This document shows positions 1 through 11,502 of a stretch of 64,000 nt of DNA, piece by piece (the first letter of the stretch is position 1; each line of letters begins with the position of its first letter). Source of the DNA: Euptelea pleiosperma (lineage: Eukaryota > Streptophyta > Magnoliopsida > Ranunculales > Eupteleaceae); assembly GCA_035048495.1 (NCBI GenBank), contig CM068546.1, forward strand, positions 31,328,674 through 31,392,673, in the 5' to 3' direction. A program made the translations under genes and the position numbers. The notes under the pieces were generated by a model, which searched no databases, was not told where the DNA came from, and was given only the letters and a program-made list of their open reading frames with translations.

Positions 1-335
1 GATTAATGATGACGGGCTGGCTGCTGGTCCTTTGAAATAGAATCCCATTCCTTACTAAGTTTTCCCCTTCCACAAAATAGATTAAATGGACTCTCTCGAT
101 GTGATTCATTGCTAAAACAGAGTCTCCCTAGATTTGGTTTCCCATCCTGGATTTCAATTGATGGAGCAACATACATGGTAAAATCAATTGCTGAACACCA
201 ATATACCTTGACTATAGTGGTAAATATATTGCAGACCACAAGATGGCAATCTAAACTAAATTGATAATGTCTGGAAAGCATACCATCAATGACTTTTTTT
301 CTCACAAGAGAAACAAAAATAAAATGAAGACTCAC
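1..335. other. Putative intron 2 of MED33, no exon seen
   Basis: Follows the GTGAGT donor of MED33 exon 2 on the minus strand. The one long open frame here has no resemblance to the next conserved MED33 segment and ends in a stop, so I treat it as intron. Confidence 0.5.
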
Positions 336-3300
336 TTTTGATAATTTGGGCTGTTGATTTGAGATGCAAATGAAAAAGCATGTCTCTTGAGTAGTTCCAT
401 ATAAAGCCTATATGCTGCTGGCCGGCGCCTTCGACTTGGAATCACCCTGTAGAAAAAAGTCCAGAGAACAAATTTCAAGAGTGAAAGCCTTAGATGGATG
501 AATTGCATTAAAGGCCTCACAAATATGAGGACACTTCTAAGTTCTAATTAACTCAAAAACTGAATTGAAATGCAGGTGAATCTTTAAAGGATATGTAGAG
601 CCAAGTTAAGAAGAGCCAAAAGGGAGGCATAAAACATCATAAGAAGGTTTTAAATCCCCCAGTTAATCAACTTTCAGGAAGAAAATGAAAAACCTACAAT
701 AAACCTACATTGAGTCCCATTCCGACCACATCTAAACCAAAGCCCAGATGTGAAAGATGCCCAATTCACACCAAATCATAAATTTTAATGCCATCCAACA
801 TCCCAAAACAATAGCCTTCTGATCATCAAAAGAGAAGTGCATGAAAACTTAAGTCGTGCTCATCAAAACAGCGCATAAATCAGAAGAATTAGTATTGAAG
901 GTTAAGGATGGTTCTTCAGAAGTGGGATTTGGAGCTGTAGTAGGAGAAAGAAAACAGGAGTGGGCCCAATGCTCTTACGTAGGATCAGGCCGACCAGATT
1001 GCCAAGAGAGATTCAGAGTTTGACATGTCCTTTTAATTCAGGGGAGGTTTTTGGTATATAGAAGTCGAAGAAGAGGGAGGAAGGCTAGTAGTAATAAATG
1101 GAGCTAAATTTTTTTTCATGGAACGTCCGTGGTTTGGGTAAAAAGGATAGGAGGGTGGTGGTCAAAAACATGATAAAAAGATGGGGGGCAAACGTGGTGG
1201 TGCTTCAAGAGACTAAGTTGGAGAAGATTGAGTTGTCATTAATCAGGAAGTTGTGTGGTTTTTCTGATTGTGGGTGGCAAGATTTTCCGGCAATTGGTAC
1301 TTCGGGAGGAGTTGTGATCATTTGGGATCGTAAAGTTTTAGAGTTGGTGGATGTTTTAGTTGGTGCGTTTTCGGTGTCCATTTGATGTTGTTGTGTGGGG
1401 GAGATGTACTTTTGGATTTTGTCAGGGGTGTATGGATTGTCAGTAAGTAATCTTCGAAATCAGTCCTGGGAAGAAATGGATGATGTAGCAAGCTTACGGA
1501 ATGACCCGTGGTGTATTGGAGGGGACTCTAATGTGATCCGTTTTGTGTATGAATAGAATGTTGGGGGTAGAGTGAAAAGAAGTATGCGGGAGTTTTGGTA
1601 AACTCATTAACAAAAATTGTCTAATAGATCTACCTATGGGAGGGGGTACTTTCACACGGTCAACTAATCAAGATAACCCCATTCTATGTAGACTGTACAA
1701 GTTTCTTGTTTCCCCAAGTTGGGAAGATCATTTTTAAGGGGTGTCTCTGTTGGCGATTCCTAGACCCGTGTCGGACCACACTCCTTTATTGCTTGATTGC
1801 GGGGGTTTGAGTTCTCGTCCAATCCCCTTTCGATTTGAAAATATGTGGCTGTTTGATACTAAGTTTAAGGAAAGGGTGGAGGAATGGTGGAAGTCTTTCT
1901 CTTTCAACGGTAGGGCGGGGGTGGTTTTTAGATGCAAGTTGAAAGCGCTCAAAGACTGTATTAAGCGTTGAAACCGGGAAGAGTTTGGTAGAATTGATCA
2001 GAGAAAGGGCCTAATACTTGAGGAGATCTTGATGATTGATAGGTTGGAGGAGACATGACCTTTGACTCTGGAGGATAGGATGAGAAGAGTTAATTCGAAA
2101 GCGGACTTCCAACATACGATGAAAATTGAGGACGTTAGTTGAAAACAAAAATCAAGAATTAGGTGGTTAAAGGAGGGAGATAATAATACCAAATTCTTTC
2201 ATTAGACTACTAGTGCTAACAAAAGATACAAGCATTTAGCCCATCTTAAAATCCATGGAAATTGGTTAGAGGATGAGCACAGCATCAGAGATGGGGTGGT
2301 GGGTTTCTACTCAGATCTTTACGCCGAGTCAGCTACGTATAGACCATCTTTGGATGGACTTTAGATTGATCAGATTAGCTATGAGGAAAAGTTTAGATTA
2401 GAAAGATCTATCAAGGAGGAAAAGGTTCTATGTTCTATCGCTGATTTGGCAGGAGACAAAGCCCCAGGAGCGGATGGATTTACTTTAGCGTTTTTCAAGC
2501 AAAGCTGGGATATTGTTGGGGCATACTTCATGAAAGTAGTCCAAGAATTTTGAGAGGATGGATACTTGGACAGTACTTCCAATAGTACTTTTATTGCTAT
2601 GATTTCAAAAACCTGGGGGCAGATGATGTTATTGATTATAGACCTATTAGCTTGGGAGGGTTGTACGTATAAGATCATCGCCAAGGTTCTTGCCACAAGG
2701 ATACGTTTGGCGCTAGCTTAGGTTATTTCACCGACTCAAGGGGCTTTTGTGAGGGGGCGTCAAATCTTGGATGGTGTTCTTATAGCATATGAGTGCATTG
2801 ACTCTAGAAAAAAATTAGGGGAGCCTGGGATTATATGTAAGATTGATATGGAGAAGGCTTATGACCATGTGGACTGGATATTTCTGGATTATATGCTTCA
2901 CAAGATGGGTTTTGGTGATAAATGGAGGATGTTGATTAGGAAATGCATCTCGACTGCAACCTTCTCAATCTTAATGAATGGCTCTCCTGTAGGATATTTT
3001 AAAAGCTCTAAGGGATTGAGACAGGGGGATCCGCTCTCTCTCTCTTCTTATTTATTGTGGTGGTAGAAGCTTTGAGGAGAATGATATTTAGAGCCATGAA
3101 TATGGGAGAGCTGGAGGGTTTTATGCCAGCCCCAGGAGCTCCTGCAGTTTCTCATCTTCAGTTTGCAGATGACGCTCTAGTCTTTCTTGGACCTTCAATG
3201 CCTCAGGTAAGGTTCCTCAGAGGTCTTCTGATTTGGTTTGAGGCAATGTCGAGATTGAGGGTTAACTTTACTAAGAGTATAAGGTATATAACGTGGGAGC

Positions 3301-6300
3301 AGTGTGTAAGGAATATTTTCATATTCTAAGTTTGGTAAAGATTCCGTATGACATAAAAACATTCATGTAACCGTTTCCTACGAGTACCAGTGTAGTGTGA
3401 AGATGTCGTGGTATGCACACTTTGTCAACTACGTGAAAACTAGAAGACAAAGACAGCAAGAATCAAACGGTTGACGACAGGAGTCATCTGAGTAACTGCC
3501 CATTTGTCAGTTATAGATTGTGTACGCTCGCTTAGAAAGGTAAGTGATTTAGTGGCCATAGGAATAGGTTTAAATGAATAAAATATAATGGTCAAACCTA
3601 GTCATTGGACAGTCCCGAGTCTTAGTCAATGTTATTGACTTCTGAGAGAGTCCAATCGATTGGACTATTTGGGCCAATCGATTGGACAAAACCCAATCGA
3701 TTGGAGGCTTCTGTAAAATCGATTAGAGTCTACGAGACAGAATATGATCAAAACCCAATCGATTGAATACCTTGTAAAATCTATTGGAGTCTACGAGACA
3801 GAACATGATCAGAGCCCAATCGATTGGAGACCTCTGTAAAATCGATTGGAACCTACGAACAGAAACTTATTTAATTACGATTGATTAGACTATGTACAAT
3901 CGATTGTATTTACGTATTTACAAAGGAAATACCCATCTGTGCAAGGCAAATCGATCAGACCCAAAACCCAATCGATTGGACCTAGCCCGATTGATGACCC
4001 AAAGTACAATCGATTGGACTTCACGCGGATTGAGTCTTTCTCAGATCCGAAATTCTAGTTCCCACTCTCCCACGTTCTACAAGGCTCAGGGTTACGAATT
4101 CTATAAATATAACCCTTCTATACTTTCTCTAAATACACTTATACACTTCAATAGAGAGAAGAAAATGTTTATTTATTAGAATGTCCATTCGAAGAGCAAG
4201 AAGCTTTTATTCCATAAACATCTTGTGAGCTTGTTCCTCTTCTTGATTAAAGCCAAGAGCTTGATCCATTACTCAGCTTAGGTCTTCTACTTAGATATTT
4301 GACCTAGTAGCCTGAGTGTACCAGTGTGACTCAACACCATTGAGCAACCTAGGGTTCAGGGTGTACTGAATCCTTCACCTTCGGCAAAGGCTGGAGTATT
4401 GAGAATTAAGATCGGAGTAGCCGATCGACGGTAGGTTTGGGGTGTACCAAACTGAACAAGCGGACAAGGCTTCTTGGCTGGGAGAGCGCCCGTGGACTCG
4501 TAGCGTTGATTCAGAAGACGTGGACGCATCGGCAGTAGGCCTTGGCTAAGTTGGAAGTTGTATTTGCAACGGTACTGCGTAGGTAACCTTTGTTTCGTTT
4601 AACTTTCCAGTTAGTGATACTTTCCGTCTGGACGTGGTCCCCTGGTTTTCCTTGGTTAAGGTTTCCACGTAAAAATCTCTTGTCTTGTGTGATTGTTTGT
4701 TTGTATTCTGCTATTCATATTGATTAGATCAAACGACAAAAAAAAAATATACCACGGAGGTATATTCGATTTGAATCGGTTGTGATAATCCTTTATCAAA
4801 CAACTAAGGCATGCGATTTTCTCCCCTACCATAGACCAGTAAAACTGTTTACGTATAATTAATTTTAAATACCTAATCAACCTCATTTCTAGATATTTCC
4901 GATTAAAGAGAACGGACTGGTGGTTATTTCACAGTGGAAAATATTTTGTCTCTAGAGGATTAGTTCGGGATGTAGCATTGATGTTTTGCCAGCTACATAT
5001 TTGAGTCTTTCTTTAGGGACATCATACAAATCGAAGGCTTTGTGGGAGCCCGTTATTGAACGATTTGCGAAGAGGTTAGCATTATGGAAGATGAGATATT
5101 TATCGAAAGGGGGAAAACTGGTATTAATTAAAAGCATTATGTCTAGCTTGCCTATATACTATATGTCTTTATTTACTATCCCGAGTAGTGATGCTTATTC
5201 TGGAAAGAAACATAAGGAATTTTTTGTGGCATGATAGGGAGGGTAATCACAAATTTCATCTAGTGGATTGGAAAACAATATGTACTTCCAAGGAAAAGGG
5301 GGGTCTGGGGATTAAAAATATCAAAGTGATGAATCAGGCTCTGTTAGGTAAAATGACTATGGAGGTTCGGAGTGGAGATTGATAGTCTTTGGAGGAGGGT
5401 CATAGCGAGCAAGTATCGGGTCTTCATGTTTGGGTGGGTCAGTGGCAAGGCTCGTTTTCCATACGAATGCGATGTGTGGAAGGGGATCTTGAAGGTTTTT
5501 GTTATTTTCTCAAGAGGAGTTCGGTATGTAGCAGGGATGGGGAATAGAATCAGATTTTGGGAGGATATTTGGTGCGGGGACACATCTTTCAAAATTGAGT
5601 TTCCGACTCTCTTCTCACTTTCTGAGAGGAAGTCCTGGTCAATACAGGACTGTGTTCAAGGAAGAGGGGAGACATTGGGTTTAGGGGGAATCTCAACGAT
5701 TGGGAGATTGAACCCATTTCTAGATTATTATCTAGAATACATGACGTACAATTCATGACATTGGTTAAGGATAATAGAAAGTGGATTCAGTCCAAGGAAG
5801 GTACGTTCTCGGTTCGGTCTTTCTATGAGGGTATAAACGAGTCCACATGTATTAAATACCTAGTTTCTTTGGTATGGAGATCTAAAATTCCTACCAAGAT
5901 TGCATTTTTCACTTGGCTAGCCTCTTTGGAGAATATTTTGAAATTTGATCATTTGAGATCTAGAAAGATCATTATTATTGACTATTATGCAATGTGCGGG
6001 CATCATGGGGAAAATGTTAATCATCTTTTATTACATTGCGACGTAACTAGGGTAGCACGTCTTCTTTTCTTACGGAGTTCGGGATGAATTGGGTGGTGTC
6101 AGGTTCATTTGTGGATTGTTTGATCAGTTGGCAATCCAATGCATTTTCATCTAGAGGGAAGATTCTATGTCGGATGCTACCTTTTGCGATCATTTGGGGT
6201 CTTTAGAGGGAGAGAAATCAGAGAACCTTTGAAGGAAAGAGTCAAGACGCACAAGCAATCATTCTTAACATTAAGGGATCTCCGTTTTTGTGGTCGAAGA

Positions 6301-8377
6301 TGTTCCAGGAGTGCAGAGGGATTTTCTTTGAAGACTTTGTTTTTAGATGGGACTTTTTGTGTTCTAGAGGAATTATGCTGACTGTATTATCTTATTGTTT
6401 TTGTTTTTCGCTTGAAATCAGTCTTTACTAGGTCACCTTGACCCCTAAAGCTTGTTTCCCTTGTAGTTTGCTTGGCTTTTGCCGTTTCAACTTTCAATAC
6501 ATTCTTATACTTATAAAAAAAAAACAGTGCATAAATTTAAAGCATTCAACAAACCCCCAAAAATATAAAAACAGAACAAAACCAAAGTAAAATTGCATTC
6601 AACCTCCAATTCTGCACCACCCAACATCAAGGCTTTAAATTTTGGCCGAAACGCCGAAATTTCGGTTTCGGTGAGTACCAAAATCCCCGAAATATAGCTT
6701 TCTAAAGCAAAATCCACTGAAATTTTAAAATTTCGGTTTTGGACCTCACCAAAATGGTTACCGAAACTGAAATTTAAAACCTTGCCTAACATCCCAAAAG
6801 AATTTCCTTTTTGACCATATCCAAAGAAATACACAAAAGTCCATATTTATGCTCACAGAGAACACAGCCCATAAACTACAAACTCACCAAAACGTCGAGA
6901 AAGAGACGTCAAAAAATTAAAAGAAAATGCAAACGCAAAGAAAATTCAAATGGAGTCTCCAGATCCACACAACCAAACATCCACAACGAACCATAGATTA
7001 GATAATGAAATAAAAAACACATGGTTATAGCATAAAAAAGGATCTAAAAAGGAAAGTAGAATGAACTTCAATGGATAGTCCTTGCCTGCCTATAGTGATC
7101 TTCGAGTAGTTCGGGGGACACTGGCAGAATATGTTATCAAGATGAACTCCAAGAGATGGTCGCTTGGCAATGGTATTTTTTGGGATGGTAAAGGTTGCAT
7201 GATCAATATAAATTCGAGTCCTATTGGAGAATATGACTCAAATCAGGCAGAATCCTTGTGTTTACTCAAAGAACTCAAAATTTAGGAGTTATATTCAGAA
7301 ATTTTGATTGTTGAGAGAGATTCAAGCAAAGGAGACAAATTGATCATGGAGAGTCTCGCATGTCATCAAGGGAATTTAGGACGTGGCCTCGAGCTTCAAC
7401 AATTCGTTCTCTCTTGTTACACAGTCGACAAGTGAAAAGGATGAGTTATTATATAAGGGAGGTGTTAGAAGGTCTTCATAGTATCATGGTGTATTGTTTC
7501 AGGTGTTGCTACATTTATACTTTGTTCCCCTTTTCCTTTTCTCTCTTTGTAACTTTTTCCTCTTTTGATAAATTTATTTTCGTTATCCATTACAAAAAAA
7601 TATAATGAAGAAAAATCAAATAAAACTCGCATCAATTCTCCAAACCCATACCATTCAACATCTCCAAGAAATCACCTTTAGATCACAAATAGAGAAATAC
7701 ATAGAAAACCACGTCTTGTCCATTGAATAAGATCGGAAATAATTATAAATAACCATGAAAAATACAATTATACGCAGAAAAATCAAGCTGATGGTCTCAA
7801 AAACATTACCAAACATCTCCAAAATATCGCCTTTGGGGCACAAATGGAGAAGTAAACAACCCCCCATGTCGCGCCCATCAACAAAGAACCACGAAATCCC
7901 ATAAATTCAAAGAATTCAAAATACCGACATGATTAAAACATCAAAAAATCAGAAAAAGGAAATAAAGGAACCACCTTTCCATCACAAATCCAAAAATCCA
8001 GATCACACCGAAGGAAATAAAGCCCAGAAATCCCATAACCTCAACGAAATCACCAGACCCACATAACAAAAACAAATAAGAAACAGAGATCTAAAGCAAA
8101 ACCTATAAGACAGCAGAGCAAGAACCAGCATCGGAGGCGCCATCTTCCCCGTCAACGCCCTCTCAAGAAACTTCCATGTGATCGGAACGTTGTTTCCCCA
8201 ACAAATATGAGAAACCAGAAGATGCGCGAGCTCCGTGGAAGGCAGAGAAATACCAGCCGAATTCAAACTCGAAGAGAGTTGAATTGCCCAGATCAGGGGG
8301 TCACTACCCTTATCCTGCGCACTCTTGGTATGCTCGAGAACGCTGTCCCACATCCCCTTTTGTACGGTGACCACCAT
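1..8377 (-). CDS. MED33: Mediator subunit 33 (REF4-like), 5' part, continues off left edge
   Basis: Large plant-specific Mediator tail subunit (MED33A/B; REF4 and RFR1 in Arabidopsis), a nuclear co-regulator known for restraining phenylpropanoid genes. Exon 1 is 8103-8377: it starts MVVTVQKGMWDSVLEHTKSA and carries LAHLLVSHICWGNNVPITWKF, then ends in phase 2 at a GT donor. Exon 2 is 336-446, starting after CTACAG, and reads RVIPSRRRRPAAYRLYMELL to SQINSPNYQ, again phase 2 with donor GTGAGT. The join gives YRVIPSRR, as in the family. The intron (447-8102, 7.7 kb) contains a LINE, a solo LTR and MITEs. Positions 1-335 should be intron 2; I see no further exon there. Most of the protein (family length about 1,300 aa) lies outside the window. 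Identification rests on recognised family motifs; A or B paralogue is not decided. Confidence 0.9.
3305..4931 (+). mobile_element. Solo LTR, Copia-type, inserted in the LINE
   Basis: Starts TGTAAGGAAT and ends GGTTATTTCA (TG...CA) and is flanked by a perfect 5-bp duplication CAGTG (3300-3304 and 4932-4936). Removing it rejoins the LINE reverse-transcriptase reading. At 1,627 bp without coding sequence, it is best read as one LTR left after LTR-LTR recombination. A TATA box (CTATAAATAT, near 4101) precedes a likely R region, and a GTTTCCACGTAAAAATCTC segment near the end resembles Copia (Angela/Tork-like) U5 regions; the lineage is an inference. Confidence 0.9.
3651..4020. repeat. Cluster of CCAATCGATTGG palindromes in the LTR
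   Basis: The 12-bp perfect palindrome CCAATCGATTGG or close variants occurs about a dozen times in 370 bp of the LTR's U3-like half. Some copies sit in longer direct units such as GAGTCTACGAGACAGAA followed by ATGATCA. Confidence 0.85.
6628..6784. mobile_element. Short hAT-type MITE (CAAGG-TTTAAA ends)
   Basis: Ends CAAGGCTTTAAATTTT and AATTTAAAACCTTG form an inverted repeat. The flanks CCCAACAT and CCTAACAT are an 8-bp duplication with one mismatch. The interior repeats ATTTCGGTTTCGG-like motifs. It belongs with the elements at 11132 and 36154. Confidence 0.7.
7075..7598 (+). pseudogene. LINE 3' fragment with RNase H-like remnant
   Basis: Reads INSSPIGEYDSNQAESLCLL then LIVERDSSKG in another frame, as in the RNase H region at the end of some plant LINEs. 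It is followed by a T-rich 3' UTR and a short A-tract at 7591-7598. Frameshifted, in MED33 intron 1. Confidence 0.6.
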
Positions 8378-8387
8378 TTCTTAGACC

Positions 8388-8394
<7 letters not shown>

Positions 8395-8421
<27 letters not shown>
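8395..8421. repeat. (GA)n microsatellite in MED33 5' leader
   Basis: About 13 GA units lie 18 bp upstream of the MED33 start codon, so (CT)n in the sense direction, a common feature of plant 5' leaders. Confidence 0.95.
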
Positions 8422-8424
<3 letters not shown>

Positions 8425-8941
8425 TTTCATGAAGAAAGGGAGAATGGAGAACTTCCCCAGAGAGCGAAACAGAGCATTTTGAAATGACGAGTCTGCGCTT
8501 CTTTGGTCTGAAAAGTGAGAGTCAGCTTCAAAGATGGGCGTTTCCGGGGACAAAGAGTTGCTAATTTTGGACTACTAATTAGGGTTTGAATTGTAATTTA
8601 CTCAAATCTTTTTGTGGGGCCACTAACTGTCTTTTGTGTTAGGGCATAGGTAGCGTTTAAGAGAGTAGGACTTTGCTGACGGACCACAAATATAAGCCAC
8701 GTGGCACACTGTTAGAGGACACTGATCATATGGATGTTTGGCGCATCCCTAGGTGGACCTATGTACCGAAAATCAGATTTCGAACCTTTGGATCTGAGTT
8801 GGATCTTTGTAGTCTGTACTTGGTAGTATGTACCAAGGTTTAAAAAGGACCGTTATGACGGACCGATCACAGGGGCAAAAATGACGGGAAAATGGCGTTA
8901 AAATTCAAATTTTGAATTTTAAATTTTCAATAAAATTTACG

Positions 8942-9575
8942 GAAAATTTCTTAAGCAAAAAACTATTTGTTAAAATAGATATAATTTTTGAAAATTTACA
9001 GAAAAAAAAAAAGTAACTAGAGGAAAATTAAGGCTGACATACGCCCATTTAAAGGGCGTCTGTACCTCGCAGACACTACAGACACCCTTAGGACGTTTGC
9101 CCATTGAGAGTAAAACTTCTGTCACAATTACAAGCCCCGTGGAACACTCTTAGCGGACACTGACCGTATGATTGTTTGGCCAGTCCCTCGGTGGACCCCG
9201 CAAATCAAAAAATCAACTTAATTAGTAATTTGCAACCTTTGGATCTTTGCACTCAAATAATGTTCAAATTCCTACGGTTAAAATCAACCTACGAAAATAA
9301 CTTCAATCCAACGCTTATAAACCACTGATCATGTTTATGTTTGGTGTGTAGGTTCATCTAGTGATTGGCCAAACATCTATACGGTAAGAGTCCGCTAAGA
9401 GTGTTCCACACGTCTCGTATTTAAGACAGAAGTTTTACTCCTCCATGGGCAGTACAGACGCCCATTAAAAGGGCATTTTTTAGCCTTAATATTTCTCAGG
9501 GACTAGTTACTTTTTTATAAATTTTCAAAAATTATATCTGCTTTTGTAAATAGTTTAAGAAATTTTTCGTAAAAT
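8942..9575. mobile_element. Family C palindrome enclosing another family A MITE
   Basis: Left arm ACTAGAGGAAAATTAAGGCT with CGCCCATTTAAAGGGCGTCT is mirrored by AGACGCCCATTAAAAGGGCA and AGCCTTAATATTTCTCAGGG. The same right arm recurs at 35690-35860. Confidence 0.65.
9108..9440. mobile_element. Family A MITE, innermost of the nest
   Basis: Ends GAGTAAAACTTCTGTC and GACAGAAGTTTTACTC are perfect inverted repeats of 16 bp. Flanks GCCCATTGA and CTCCATGGG fit a decayed 9-bp duplication. Confidence 0.8.
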
Positions 9576-10253
9576 TTATAACAAAAATAAAGAAAAAATT
9601 ACAGAAATAATGGGTGGTTTTTTCACAAATTTTATCAGAAAATAGCAGTCATTATTTTCGTTATAACGGAAAATACCGGCCATTATAATGAAAATAACAG
9701 GTGTTTATTTCTGAGCGTTAAAATGGTACATAACATAACGGGGGAGGTCCAAATCCATTATAACGGCCGTTATAACAGATTTGGACCTCCCTGTTACGTT
9801 ATGTACCGTTAAAACACCCAGAAAATAACATCCGTTATTTTCCCGTTATAATGAAAATAATGGCAGTTATTTTTTGAAAAATTTTATGAAAAAAAAACCA
9901 CCTTTATTTTTTAATTTTCCCCGTTATTTTTCCATTATTCTCATTATTTCCGTTATTGCCCCTAAGCATTAGAATTTGTTATAACGGCTATTATAAGGGG
10001 AAAAAAACAGTGATGTCCCCAGTCCGTTATACCGTTGTAACGGTCCCTTTTAAACCTTGCCCTAAATAATGCTCAAAATCCACCATTAAAAATCAACCCA
10101 TGAACACAACTACAATTAAATGCTTACAAATCACTAATCAGGCTAATATTTGGTTTGTAGGTCAACCTAGGGTTGAACCAAACATTCATAGTCAGAAATA
10201 TCTAAGAATGTGCCATGTGGCTCATATTGTGGTCGGTCAGTAATGTTCTACTC

Positions 10254-10800
10254 CGTTTGGGGTGCTTATGGAATTTGTGGAGTGCAAATAGAATTACCCT
10301 TTTCTTATTTAAAAAAGTTAGTTTGAGATGCTTTTGTCATTTAAAAAAAATTATTTTAGGCAATGTTTTCGTACCCGGACGACCGGTTCACTGGGTCACC
10401 AGTCATCGAACTGGTCAAGGAACCAATTCACTGGATCACCGCTCAACCACCGGGTCGTCTGGGTCAACCCACAACATATCTTTGGGGCCCACTGACCCAT
10501 GCATGTTTTGCCTACCCTTTGGTGGAAGTGTCGGCCGATCCCGATGATCCCATTCTGCATTGGGTGATCTGGATCAGGATCAGAAGCCACCGATCTGAAC
10601 GATTGGGCAATCTAGATCAGGATCAGTGCCCTCTGATTCTGACACTGATCCGAAGATTTTGAACCATGTCACTTATGTAGTTTAAGTCGTTTACACAATA
10701 TCATTGATTGAGTCACTATCTGAAGTGTCTTTGGTGATTAGGTAGAGGTGATGGGGGAACAACCCTAACTAATTTGTTCGAAGGTGATGAGAGGAACTCT
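10254..10800. other. Intergenic, degenerate repeat, no gene
   Basis: Opens with GGGTGCTTATGGAATTTGTG, the right end of the Mutator-like MITE seen complete at 37569-37993. Then follow short CCGGTTCACTGGGTCACC-like direct repeats. Open frames here are low-complexity by-products. Confidence 0.6.
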
Positions 10801-10921
10801 TTTTTATGGTAGTTAAGCTTGTTTTTAAAGAGATCAGTAACTCGGTGAATGCGGGTTTCGAACCCAGGTCTATGGTATCATCACCCACAAACTTTACCAA
10901 CTGAGCAAGTTGGCAGCTTCT
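10801..10921 (-). mobile_element. tRNA-derived SINE, copy 1
   Basis: On the minus strand it has an A box TTGCTCAGTTGG (complement of 10899-10910) and an intact B box GGTTCGAAACC (complement of about 10852-10864), the Pol III promoter spaced as in tRNA genes. It ends in a short A-tract. Flanks GATGAGAGGAACTCT (10786-10800) and GATGACAGGAACGCT (10922-10936) are a 15-bp target-site duplication with two mismatches. A second copy lies at 39839. Confidence 0.9.
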
Positions 10922-11131
10922 GATGACAGGAACGCTTTATCTTTACTTTTCCTTCATGGTATATATGATAGGAAAATGATAGTACCATCGTCCCTAGGTT
11001 CAAACCGTCCGATGCTCTTCGAGATTTGTGTATTGTGAATCTTGAGAACCATATATGGTCTAGACTTAAAAGGATGATGATAGGGATGATGGCCACTAGG
11101 GATGACAGTTTAAGTGCCCTATAATCTGTAT

Positions 11132-11502
11132 CAAGGTTTAAAGGGGACCGTTATAACGGATCGGGGGTGTTACCGTTCAGGGGCAAAAACGGAAATGAGC
11201 AAAAACAGAAAATAATGGAAAACAACGGAAAATAACGGGAAAAAAAATGGAAAAAAAGGCGCTAAAATTTTAAATTTTAAATTTTGAATTTCAAAAATGA
11301 AAAATAACGGAAAAAAACAAAAATAACAGCCGTTTTTTTTTCCACAAAATTTTTCAGAAAATAACGGGCGTTATTTTCATTTTAACGGAAAAATAACTGC
11401 CGTTATTTTTTGAATGTTTTAATGGTCCATAATGTAATGGGTAGGTCCAAATCCGTTATAACGGCCGTTATTTTTGTTACAACGGACGTTTTTTAAACCT
11501 TG
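11132..11502. mobile_element. Family B hAT-like MITE
   Basis: CAAGGTTTAAAGGGGACCGT ... ACGGACGTTTTTTAAACCTTG, with flanks ATCTGTAT and ATCTATAT (8 bp, one mismatch). The interior is rich in AAATAACGG and its complement. Confidence 0.85.

Larger units (their letters stand above)
1098..6381 (+). pseudogene. LINE ORF2 (endonuclease - reverse transcriptase - zf-RVT) pseudogene
   Basis: The start reads MELNFFSWNVRGLGKKDRR and continues with VVLQETKLEK, the endonuclease/exonuclease/phosphatase fold of plant LINE ORF2. Around 2450-2520 comes DKAPGADGFT, and 2749-3240 is reverse transcriptase with RGRQILDGVLIAYE, CKIDMEKAYDHVDW, GLRQGDPLS and the FADDALVF catalytic box. After the inserted LTR, 4990-5180 continues with YLSLSLGTSYKSKALWEPVI and YLSKGGKLVLIKS. 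The end (5755-6060) has the zf-RVT region with MCGHHGENVNHLLLHC. Stops and frame changes between the pieces make it non-functional. Confidence 0.92.
881..6520 (+). mobile_element. Plant L1-type LINE, degenerate, in MED33 intron 1 (antisense to the gene)
   Basis: The element is bounded by a 16-bp target-site duplication, AAAACAGCGCATAAAT at 865-880 and AAAACAGTGCATAAAT at 6521-6536 (one mismatch). It ends in a short A-tract after TTATACTTAT, as plant LINEs do. Endonuclease, reverse transcriptase and C-terminal zinc-binding regions occur in order, but no ORF1 is seen, so the copy is 5'-truncated. A 1.6 kb solo LTR (3305-4931) splits it; without it the LINE is about 4.0 kb. Confidence 0.93.
8834..10059. 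mobile_element. Family B (hAT-like, CAAGGTTTAAA ends) MITE nested in family A
   Basis: Left end CAAGGTTTAAAAAGGACCGT and right end ACGGTCCCTTTTAAACCTTG are inverted repeats. The body repeats CCGTTAT and AAATAACGG in a long palindrome centred near 9757 on ATAACGGCCGTTAT. It interrupts the GTACCCCAAATAATGCTC segment of the outer element and is itself interrupted at about 8942-9575. Confidence 0.8.
8663..10253. mobile_element. Family A fold-back MITE, outermost of a four-level nest
   Basis: Ends GAGTAGGACTTTGCTGAC and its inverted partner GTTCTACTC are flanked by CGTTTAAGA and CGTTTGGGG (9 bp, 6 identical), consistent with a Mutator-like origin. The arms carry GCCACGTGGCACACT and GGTGGACCTATGTACC. 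It is split by a family B element. Confidence 0.8.

Noticed and set aside
3..335. Long minus-strand open frame at the left edge
   Set aside because: No match to MED33 exon 3 or any family I know; starts past the exon 2 donor; read as intron.
3892..4179. 95-aa open frame inside the solo LTR
   Set aside because: Composed of the CCAATCGATTGG repeats and leader; LTRs of this type are non-coding.
10363..10662. 99-aa frame with P, G and R repeats
   Set aside because: Derived from short CCGGTTCACTGGGTC-type direct repeats; no protein family resemblance.
10850..10915. Possible tRNA gene
   Set aside because: A and B boxes are present but no cloverleaf; TSD and A-tail show a SINE.
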